Shown: piece after piece, positions 8,642 to 15,598 of the stretch | How positions within the stretch are numbered: position 1 is the stretch's first letter | How the letters are laid out: the number at the start of each line of letters is the position of its first letter | Source of the DNA: Polyangia bacterium | GTDB lineage: Bacteria > Myxococcota_A > Polyangia > Fen-1088 | Direction of reading: 5' to 3' | Length of the DNA: 64,000 nt | Assembly (NCBI GenBank): GCA_036268875.1 | Contig: DATATI010000080.1 | Coordinates: 62,001 to 126,000 of the forward strand | The notes under the pieces: generated by a model | What the model saw: the letters and a program-made list of their open reading frames with translations, nothing else | Database searches by the model: none | Told to the model about the DNA's origin: nothing | Program-made: the position numbers and the translations under genes

Positions 8642-9235
8642 ATGGACCGCCTGACCACCAAGACCGATGCGCGCAGCGCGGATCAGCTGGCCCGGCTGGC
8701 GACCGAGGCGCGTGCCGGCGACACCCGCGCGCTGGAACAGCTATTGCTGGCGCTGTTGCCGCGCACGCGGAATCTGGTGCGGTACCTGATCGGCGGCGAT
8801 CCCGACGTCGATGATGTGGCGCAGACCGCTCTGTGGGCCATCGCGCGCAAGCTGCACACCTTCGAGGGGCGCAGCGCGCTGACGGCGTGGACCGATCGCA
8901 TCGTGGCGCGCGCCGCCTTCGCCGAGATCAGGCGCCGCGCCAGCCGGCCGAAAGTGGTGGCGGAATCGCCGCTGGAAAGCGTGCCCACCACCGGCGCGGT
9001 GATCGCCGATTATCTGGCCCGGCGCTGGATGGTGCGGCTTTTGGATCAGCTTCCCACCGAACAACGAGATGTCGTCGTCCTGCACCATGTGATGGAGTTG
9101 ACAGTGCCCGAGGTGGCAGAAGAAACCGGCGCCGGCGAAGAGACCGTGCGCAGTCGTTTGCGTCTGGCCAAAGCGCGCCTGCGCGAACTGGGCGCCGCGG
9201 TCGGCGCCTCCGACGAGGATCGAATCGATGACTGA
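8642..9235 (+). CDS. RNA polymerase ECF-type sigma factor
   Basis: A 197-residue group-4 sigma-70 factor. Region 2 spans about residues 25-90 (RNLVRYLIGGDPDVDDVAQTA for core binding and -10 melting) and region 4 about 125-185 (LLDQLPTEQRDVVVLHH, then VPEVAEETGAGEETVRSRL as the -35-binding helix-turn-helix). ATG 8642 is taken as the start; a TTG two codons upstream is less likely. It overlaps the next gene by 8 bp. The downstream product has one membrane segment and may play the anti-sigma role, but it has no zinc-binding anti-sigma motif. Confidence 0.88.
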   Translation: MDRLTTKTDARSADQLARLATEARAGDTRALEQLLLALLPRTRNLVRYLIGGDPDVDDVAQTALWAIARKLHTFEGRSALTAWTDRIVARAAFAEIRRRASRPKVVAESPLESVPTTGAVIADYLARRWMVRLLDQLPTEQRDVVVLHHVMELTVPEVAEETGAGEETVRSRLRLAKARLRELGAAVGASDEDRIDD

Positions 9236-10061
9236 CTTGCAGCGACTGGACGACGACGATGGACCGGCGCGGCCGCTCTCCGACCAGCAGGCGCGCGCGT
9301 TGGTGCGCGGCGCTCTTTCACGGGTGATCGCCGGCGATGCCGATGGGCGCGCGCGCGCGGTGCCGGCGCGGCGGCTGGGACGGGCGGCGATCGTGATCGC
9401 CGGCGTGCTGCTGGGTGGGGCGGCGGTGGCGGGACTGACGGCCAGCCGGCGGTGGCGATCGCCGTCCACGCCGACGCTGAACGACCACCGATGGTCGTCA
9501 GATCCATCGGTGGTCGAGGCGGTGACGGAAGCCTCCGCCGCGCCGGCCGAAGAGACCCCGCCCGTGCTGCCTGGCGCCGAAGCGCCTGCCGCGCGCCCGC
9601 CCGAACATCACAAAATGGCTTCCCATTCGCGTACGACGGCCCACGCCGGCGGTGCGCGGGCCAGCAACGAGCCGGAAGCCACCGGCGCCTATGCCGATGA
9701 CGTGCTGTCGCTGGCCAACCAGCTGCGCGGTCAGCGGCGCTGGCGCGATGCTGCGATCACCTATCAAAGGGTAATCGCGACCTTCCCGGAAACAGACAGC
9801 GCCTATGTCGCCATGCTGGCGCGCGCCGAGCTGCTCCTGGATCACCTCGATCGCCCGGCCGAGGCGCTGGGTCTGTTCCAGCGCGCGCTGGCGCAGCCAT
9901 CGGGTTTGCTGACCGAAGAAGCCCGCTACGGCATCGCCACCTGCTATCGCGCCCTCGGCGACAGCGGCCGCGAACGGCAAGCCCTGAACGCTTTCCTGGC
10001 CGCGCATCCCCACAGCCTGTTGCGCGCCAGCGCCAGCGCTCGCCTGGCCGAGTTGCGTTAG
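9228..10061 (+). CDS. Single-pass membrane protein with TPR domain, putative anti-sigma partner
   Basis: A 277-residue protein with an N-terminal cytoplasmic stretch of about 45 residues, one transmembrane helix (IVIAGVLLGGAAVAGL, about 52-68), a Pro/Ala/Ser-rich periplasmic linker, and a C-terminal tetratricopeptide-like domain from about 160 (LANQLRGQRRWRDAAITYQR, AEALGLFQRALAQ, GIATCYRALGDSGRERQAL) resembling YbgF/BamD-type repeats. Its ATG overlaps the sigma gene by 8 bp, so synthesis is coupled. The topology (short cytoplasmic N-terminus, one helix, periplasmic sensor-like domain) fits a membrane anti-sigma factor; that role is inference. Confidence 0.75.
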   Translation: MTDLQRLDDDDGPARPLSDQQARALVRGALSRVIAGDADGRARAVPARRLGRAAIVIAGVLLGGAAVAGLTASRRWRSPSTPTLNDHRWSSDPSVVEAVTEASAAPAEETPPVLPGAEAPAARPPEHHKMASHSRTTAHAGGARASNEPEATGAYADDVLSLANQLRGQRRWRDAAITYQRVIATFPETDSAYVAMLARAELLLDHLDRPAEALGLFQRALAQPSGLLTEEARYGIATCYRALGDSGRERQALNAFLAAHPHSLLRASASARLAELR

Positions 10062-10263
10062 CGGTCGGCAGAAAAAATCGGGATTTCCTGCCTTGCCGGA
10101 CCGAGCGCGCGAAACCATGCATAGGCAGGGGCGTAAGCCAATTACACCAGCCTGAGTTCTGGAGCCGGGTCGAGACCCGCGCAGCATGGCGGATCGAGAC
10201 GAGCGTCGTGGGCCCCCGCCCGATCAAACATTCGGCTGGCAAACGGTCGAGGACTCGCAAGAC

Positions 10264-11208
10264 ATGCTGAAGACATCTGGTTTGCTCTTTCTAGCGTTGG
10301 CAGCCGCTTCGTTGTCGGCGTGCAACACATCAAGTGCCATCAATGGCGACGGCAGCGTCGAGGTCCCTTTGCGCGGCGCGGTCGATCTCGGCCGCGACAC
10401 GACCGGCGATGTTGATGCCGACGCGAGCGCCGTAGTCGATCAGTCTGCCGACGAAGCCGCCCCGGACGCGGGCGCCGCCACCGACGCCATCGTGGCGCCG
10501 GACACCGTCGCCACCGACAGCGGCGGCACCGACGGCGTCACCACCGACGCCACGCCGCCAGGCGAGACCTGTCGGACGGAGCCCGTGTACACCGGACCGA
10601 TGTTGATCTTCGCCGGCGGTCCCAACTTTGGCGCCGGCGACGGCGTGGGGTTGTGCGGCTATCCGAACGACAAGCTACCGAAAGGAAAATTCTTCGGCGC
10701 CGTCGACACCGCGTTGTTCGCCAACGCCCAGACCTGCGGCGCCTGTATGCGCCTGGAAAACGCCGACGCCACCGTGACCGCCGAAGTGCAGATCATCGAC
10801 CTGGTCGATCCGCTGCTCCCCCTCGCCGACGGCCACGTGCTCAGCGTCGACAAAGCGGTCAGCGACCTTTTTGGGGCGGGCGGCAACCCGGTGGTCAAGT
10901 ATCGCGTCGTCCCTTGCGACGTCAGCGGCAACATCCAGGTGCAGCTCGATTCCACCACCATCCAGGGCTCGTCGGTGCTGGTGATGAACCAGCGCACGGT
11001 GGTGTCGGCCGTCCAGATCCAAACGGTCGACGGCTGGAGGGCGCTGACCCGCACGCCGTTCAACCGCTGGGCCGTGCCCTTCGCCATCAGCGGCAAGAGC
11101 AACACCATCCGCTTCACCGACACCTCTGAACGTTCGGTCGACGCCCCCGCCGTGCCCTTCGTCGACGGGCTGCAAGACACCGGTGTGCAGTTGCCGCCCT
11201 GTCTTTGA
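10264..11208 (+). CDS. Expansin-like lipoprotein (bacterial EXLX family)
   Basis: A 314-residue protein. Signal peptide with lipobox SLSAC (Cys21), then about 75 residues of Asp/Ala/Thr/Val-rich low-complexity linker, then a two-domain expansin module. The first part is the double-psi barrel (NFGAGDGVGLCGYPNDKL, AVDTALFANAQTCGACMRLE, then IIDL, whose Asp aligns with the catalytic-site Asp of expansins). The second part is the Ig-like carbohydrate-binding D2 (VKYRVVPCDVSGNIQVQL, IQTVDGWRALTRTPFNRW). Expansins loosen plant-type cell walls or bind cellulose and peptidoglycan without hydrolysis. ATG 10264 was chosen because it begins the signal peptide. The preceding 202 bp hold no gene that I can support. 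Confidence 0.8.
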   Translation: MLKTSGLLFLALAAASLSACNTSSAINGDGSVEVPLRGAVDLGRDTTGDVDADASAVVDQSADEAAPDAGAATDAIVAPDTVATDSGGTDGVTTDATPPGETCRTEPVYTGPMLIFAGGPNFGAGDGVGLCGYPNDKLPKGKFFGAVDTALFANAQTCGACMRLENADATVTAEVQIIDLVDPLLPLADGHVLSVDKAVSDLFGAGGNPVVKYRVVPCDVSGNIQVQLDSTTIQGSSVLVMNQRTVVSAVQIQTVDGWRALTRTPFNRWAVPFAISGKSNTIRFTDTSERSVDAPAVPFVDGLQDTGVQLPPCL

Positions 11209-11209
11209 A

Positions 11210-12079
11210 TCAAGGCGAAAAAGCCGCGCCGTCGCCGGTGAGCAGCGCCGCCAGCCGGGGCAGCGCCTGGCCGGCGCGGGCGCCGAGACGAACCGTCACC
11301 AGGTCGTCGGCGCGCGTGGGACCGTCATTGATGAGCGCGACCGGCACGCCCAGCTCGCCGGCCCGGCGCACGAATCGAAAACCCGAGTAGACGGTCAGGG
11401 ATGAACCCACCACCAGCAAGATCTCGGCGGTGGCGAACAGCTCCCAGGCGGCGCGCAAGGTCGATTCGGCGACGTGGCCGCCGAAGAACACCACGTTCGG
11501 CATCAGCGCGCCGCCGCAGATGACACAGCCGACGACGGTGAAGGCCGCCACGGCGTCGTCGGCCAGATCGGCGTCGCCGTCCGGAGCCAGCGCGGCGGCG
11601 GCGCTGGTCAGCCAGTCGGGGTTGGCGTCGAGCAGGCGCTGGTGCACGCTGTCGCGGGCGAAGGCCGCGTGGCAGGCCAGGCAGCGAACGTCGGCCAGGG
11701 CGCCGTGTAGTTCGACCACGCGGCGGCTGCCGGCGGCGTGGTGCAGGCGATCGACGTTCTGGGTGATGATCCCGGCCAATAGACCGGCGTGTTCCAGGCG
11801 GGCCAAGGCGTGGTGGGCGGGGTTGGGTGCCGCCGCCGAGAAGCGCTGCCAGCCGAGGGTGGCGCGCGCCCAGTAACGCTGGCGAACCGGGGCGTGCTGG
11901 ATGAACGCGTCGTGCTGGATAGGCCGGCGCGGTCCGCTGCGCCCCTGGCCGCGATAGTCAGGGATGCCGGATTCGGTGCTGCAGCCGGCGCCGGTCAGGG
12001 CCACGAAGCGCCGATCGCGCAGCAATGCCTGCAAACGAAGCAGGTCGGCGTCGAAGGAAAAATCGCCTTCGCTGTTCAT
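11210..12079 (-). CDS. Sir2-family NAD-dependent protein deacylase (SIRT4-like class)
   Basis: A 289-residue sirtuin. It has the NAD-binding GAGCSTESGIPDYR, the ITQNVDRLHHAAG motif, catalytic His in VELHG, a CLAC ... CVIC zinc site (residues near 137-140 and 190-193, with an unusually long insert) and the GSSLTVYSGFR and LINDGPTRAD segments of the Rossmann fold. ESGIPDYR and TQNVDRLHHAAG are the forms seen in SIRT4/class II enzymes. Its ATG overlaps the stop of the upstream helicase by 4 bp (ATGA), so the two are translationally coupled. It removes acyl groups from Lys using NAD; the substrate is unknown. Confidence 0.9.
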   Translation of the reverse strand: MNSEGDFSFDADLLRLQALLRDRRFVALTGAGCSTESGIPDYRGQGRSGPRRPIQHDAFIQHAPVRQRYWARATLGWQRFSAAAPNPAHHALARLEHAGLLAGIITQNVDRLHHAAGSRRVVELHGALADVRCLACHAAFARDSVHQRLLDANPDWLTSAAAALAPDGDADLADDAVAAFTVVGCVICGGALMPNVVFFGGHVAESTLRAAWELFATAEILLVVGSSLTVYSGFRFVRRAGELGVPVALINDGPTRADDLVTVRLGARAGQALPRLAALLTGDGAAFSP

Positions 12080-14523
12080 GACGCCACGCTGGCCGCGCCG
12101 GTCCGCCGCCCGCGGCGGCGCGGCACTGGAAATCCTGGCTGTGCCCGCAGTGCCGCCAGCAGGTCAGCCGCGTGCGGCGGCGCCAGGTCCAGGCGCCGCG
12201 CCAGCGCCGCCAGCGGCGCACCCCGGGCCACGTCGCGCGCCAGATCCTCGGCCAGATCCGCGCGCAGCGCCCAGGCACCGACCGGCACGTAACCGAGCGC
12301 CTGATAGGGAAGCCCCGCCTCGTCATCGCCGGACAAGCACGGCGGCGGGCCATCGGCCAGCGACGGCGGCGGCAGCGGCAACGGCTCCGGCCAGCGCTCG
12401 GCCGCGCACAGCGCCTGACGGCGGTGCAAAGCCGAGACGGTCAGCAAAGTCGGCGCGAACAAGGCCAGCCGACCGAAGACGATCCCGCCGCCGACCAGGC
12501 GGCGGCGCTCGGCAGCCGGCAGCGCTTCCAGCTGCGGGCGGGCCGACGCCACCGAGACGGTGCCCAGGTTCTGCTGCAACAAATAGACGATGCCGCGGGC
12601 GGCGGGTCCCAGCGTTTCGTCGGCGGTGGGAAGCAGCGCCAGCAGCTCGGCCACCAGATCGCGGGCGAAGGCCAGCAGGCGACGCGCCAGGCGCAGACGC
12701 GCGCCGCCCGGCAGCGCCGGCAGCACGGTCACCTCGGGGTGCAACCGGCCGGCGCCACGCAAGAGCCGGCCCACCACGCGTTCGCCGGCCCAGATGCGGC
12801 CGTCGCCGCGCACATTCAACTGCGCGTGGGGGGCGGCGATGATCGCCTCGACCCAGGCGGTGTCGGCGGTGGTGGTCGGCGCCGCAGCATGCGAACCGCC
12901 TTTTTCCGATAGCGCGCGCGCCGCCGGGATCTTCGCCGCCAGTTCGCCCGCCAGCGAACGCAGGCCCGCCCGCGCCGACGGGCCCGGCCGGGCGGCGGAC
13001 CGGCGCCGGTGGCCCGGCTCGTCGACGAACCGCTGCACCAGCTTCTGATGAAGAGCATCGCTCAGCCGATCTTCGATGTCGTGCGTTCGCGCTTGCCAAC
13101 CTGGCGCGTCGTCGACCCACGCCCGGTGCGCGGTCACGTAGGTCCAGGTTCGCACCGCCGACATGCGATCCAGCAGCGTCTCCAGATCGCCGTCGGGACG
13201 GTCCAGACGGCGCAGGTGCTCGTCGATCCAGTCGCCGGCCAGCTGGCCCGCGCCGCCTGCCAGCTGGCGGAAAGCGGCGGCGACCAAATGAAAGTGATCG
13301 TCCAGGGCCAGCTGGCGAAAGTCGGGGATCTGACACACCTGCCACAGAAGTGCGACGCGCTCTGGACCGCGGGCCAGCGCCTGCACGTCGGCGATGCGCG
13401 CCAGCGCGGTGAGGGCGCGCAGATCGTCGGCGTCGTCGCACAGGCGCAGCCACGGCTGGCGCGGCCGGCGGCGCAGCGACGCCAGTAGACTGTCGACCGA
13501 ATCCAAATCGAGGTCGTGGTTCCTCCAGAAGACGCGCTCGGCGGGGGGGAAACGGTGCTGCTCCAGAGCACGCACGGTGGCGGGCGGCAGCGTGGGCAGC
13601 GGCGCCAGCGTGGCGAAGCGGCCGTCGCGGTGATAGCGGCCGGCGCGGCCGGCGATCTGGGCCAGCTCGGCGTCTTCCAGGGCGCGGCCCTCGCGGCCGT
13701 CGAATTTGCGCAGATCGGCGAAGACCACGGCGTCGACGTCCAGGTTCAATCCCATGCCGATGGCGTCGGTGGCGACCAGCGTGTCGACCTCGCCGGCCTG
13801 GAACAGGGCCACCTGGGCGTTGCGGGCGCGCGGCGACAGCGCGCCGATCACCACCGCCGCGCCGCCGCGCTTGCCGCGAATTTTTTCCGCCAGCTCGTAG
13901 ACCCGCGTGGCCGAGAACGCCACCACCACCGACCGCGGCGGCAACGTCGACAAGGTCATGCTGCCGCCGTCGGACAGCGTGGACAGACGCGGGCGGCCTT
14001 CCACCACTGCCTGCGGACACAGCCGCGGCAGCAGCGCGCGCATGGTGGCCGAACCCAGCAGCCAGGTCTCTTGCTGGCCGCGGGCGTGCTGGATTCGCTG
14101 CGTGAAGATGTGGCCGCGCTGGCGGTGAGTGCAAAGCTGGATCTCGTCGACGGCCAGGAAATCCACCTTCCGATCGGACATCGCGCCGGGCATCGCCTCG
14201 ACGGTGCAAATCCAGTAACGCGGGTGCGGCGGGAGGCGCTTTTCTTCGCCCGTCACCAGGGCCACCGCGCCCTCGCCCACGCGCGCCGAAACGCGATCGT
14301 AGATCTCGCGGGCCAAAAGCCGCAGCGGCAGGCCGATCTCGCGGGCCAAAAGCCGCAGCGGCAGGCCGATCATACCGGTCGGATATTCCAGCATGCGTTC
14401 GATCGCCGCGTGCGTCTTACCGGTGTTGGTGGGGCCCAGCAGCGCGCGCAACGGCGCAGCTTCACCGCGGAAAGAGGCAGCGTCGGATACGATCCAGCGA
14501 TCTCGGTGCACGGTCACGGCCAC
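12076..14523 (-). CDS. SUV3-type superfamily 2 RNA helicase
   Basis: About 815 residues from the GTG at 14523. Walker A is GPTNTGKTH (30-38), motif II VDEIQL, motif III LLGSATMR and motif VI AQIAGRAGRYHRDG, all in the forms of the mitochondrial degradosome helicase SUV3. The C-terminal half holds the SUV3-type accessory domains. Just after Walker A an 11-residue segment IGLPLRLLARE occurs twice in tandem (52-62 and 63-73), encoded by a 33-bp DNA repeat; the family normally has one copy. The frame is open to 14793, but that region is low-complexity and overlaps a lipoprotein gene on the other strand, so a start near 14523 is preferred. It is coupled to the sirtuin gene. Confidence 0.88.
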   Translation of the reverse strand: MAVTVHRDRWIVSDAASFRGEAAPLRALLGPTNTGKTHAAIERMLEYPTGMIGLPLRLLAREIGLPLRLLAREIYDRVSARVGEGAVALVTGEEKRLPPHPRYWICTVEAMPGAMSDRKVDFLAVDEIQLCTHRQRGHIFTQRIQHARGQQETWLLGSATMRALLPRLCPQAVVEGRPRLSTLSDGGSMTLSTLPPRSVVVAFSATRVYELAEKIRGKRGGAAVVIGALSPRARNAQVALFQAGEVDTLVATDAIGMGLNLDVDAVVFADLRKFDGREGRALEDAELAQIAGRAGRYHRDGRFATLAPLPTLPPATVRALEQHRFPPAERVFWRNHDLDLDSVDSLLASLRRRPRQPWLRLCDDADDLRALTALARIADVQALARGPERVALLWQVCQIPDFRQLALDDHFHLVAAAFRQLAGGAGQLAGDWIDEHLRRLDRPDGDLETLLDRMSAVRTWTYVTAHRAWVDDAPGWQARTHDIEDRLSDALHQKLVQRFVDEPGHRRRSAARPGPSARAGLRSLAGELAAKIPAARALSEKGGSHAAAPTTTADTAWVEAIIAAPHAQLNVRGDGRIWAGERVVGRLLRGAGRLHPEVTVLPALPGGARLRLARRLLAFARDLVAELLALLPTADETLGPAARGIVYLLQQNLGTVSVASARPQLEALPAAERRRLVGGGIVFGRLALFAPTLLTVSALHRRQALCAAERWPEPLPLPPPSLADGPPPCLSGDDEAGLPYQALGYVPVGAWALRADLAEDLARDVARGAPLAALARRLDLAPPHAADLLAALRAQPGFPVPRRRGRRTGAASVAS
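14302..14367. repeat. 33-bp perfect tandem duplication inside the helicase gene
   Basis: Two identical 33-bp units (14302-14334 and 14335-14367), each beginning GATCTCGCGGGCCAAAAGCC. The next four bases (GATC) begin a third copy. The unit is a multiple of three, so the helicase frame is kept and 11 residues are added. Confidence 0.97.
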
Positions 14524-14653
14524 ACGCCGGCCTGGCGTGCCAGGCCGATTATACGACGGCCTCCCGGCGGTGGCCCTGACGCGAGCGGCGCGGCCGTTCG
14601 TCGAGGAGGCCGTTCTGGTTGACCGACGGGCGCTGCCGCGATACCTCGGTTGG

Positions 14654-15598
14654 ATGATCCCACTGCCGAGCCCCCACCGCATCGGCGCCGCTTTGTTGCT
14701 GGCCATCACCACCCTGGGCTGTGGTGGCGGCTCCGGGCCGAAGACCGGCACCGAAAACGGCGCGGCCGACAATGACAGCGGCAGCGCCGACAATGACAGC
14801 GGCAGCGCCGCCGACGGCGCCGGCTCCTGCCACGCGCCTGGTTATGGCGGCGGCGAGATGGCGCAGACGATCGCTTCTGTCAGCGCCACCATCACCGACG
14901 TCAGCGGCGCGCCAGTCGCCGGAATGCCCGTGTCGGTCACCGGCATCAACATCAGCTTCCCGGGAACGACCGCCGCCGACGGAACTGTAACGGTGTCCGT
15001 CTCGGCCAGCGCTGGCCTGAAGGCCCCGGCGTTTCGTTATGGCGACGGCCTGACTTACCCGCGCCTTTTGCTGCCGCTGACCAAGCCGATGCCGGCGCTG
15101 CCAGCGCTGGTGACGGCGAAACTTCCCGTGGCCGGCGCAGCGCTGATGCCCGGGACCAGTGCCACCTCCGGCGATCTGACGTTGACCATCGCCGCCGACG
15201 CCACCGTTCTGATCGACGCCTTGAGCTTCGACACCGCCGACAAGCAGGCGCTCCGGGCGGTGACGCTGCCGCCGGACCGCCTCGGCGACGTCACCGGCGG
15301 GTTGGGATTCGACGTGGTGATCGCCGCCGGTCCGGCCCAGACCACGTTCTGCCCGCCCGCCGCCGCCAGCGTCCCCAACGCGCTGGGCTGGCCGGCCGGC
15401 ACCAAGGTCGAGTTCCTGATCTTGGGCGGCAACGTCTCTCAAGATTGGGCGCCGTGGGCGGGCTGGACCAAGGTCAGCGACGGCGCGGTCAGCGAAGACG
15501 GCCAGACGATCGCCACCGCGCCCGGCGGCGGCTTGCCGGTTCTGGACGTCATCGGCATTCGCCAGGCCGCCGAAACCGCTTGCTTCATCGCGCCGTGA
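14654..15598 (+). CDS. Lipoprotein with Ig-like/carboxypeptidase-regulatory-like domain
   Basis: A 314-residue lipoprotein with lipobox TTLGC (Cys23). A Gly/Ser/Asp linker follows, including two copies of ADNDSGS, then a beta-rich domain (IASVSATITDVSGAPVAGMP ... TTAADGTVTVSVSAS) of the kind that displays surface modules. The C-terminal part is hydrophobic/polar alternating with DWAPWAGWTKVSDG; no catalytic motif is seen. It overlaps the GTG start of the metallopeptidase gene by 4 bp (GTGA), so the two products are probably made together and may work together on the cell surface. Function unknown. Confidence 0.72.
   Translation: MIPLPSPHRIGAALLLAITTLGCGGGSGPKTGTENGAADNDSGSADNDSGSAADGAGSCHAPGYGGGEMAQTIASVSATITDVSGAPVAGMPVSVTGINISFPGTTAADGTVTVSVSASAGLKAPAFRYGDGLTYPRLLLPLTKPMPALPALVTAKLPVAGAALMPGTSATSGDLTLTIAADATVLIDALSFDTADKQALRAVTLPPDRLGDVTGGLGFDVVIAAGPAQTTFCPPAAASVPNALGWPAGTKVEFLILGGNVSQDWAPWAGWTKVSDGAVSEDGQTIATAPGGGLPVLDVIGIRQAAETACFIAP

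Noticed and set aside
10105-10190. tRNA-like segment (GGCGTAAGCCAATTACACC and the hairpin CGGGTCGAGACCCG)
   Set aside because: No acceptor stem or anticodon arm can be completed on either strand.
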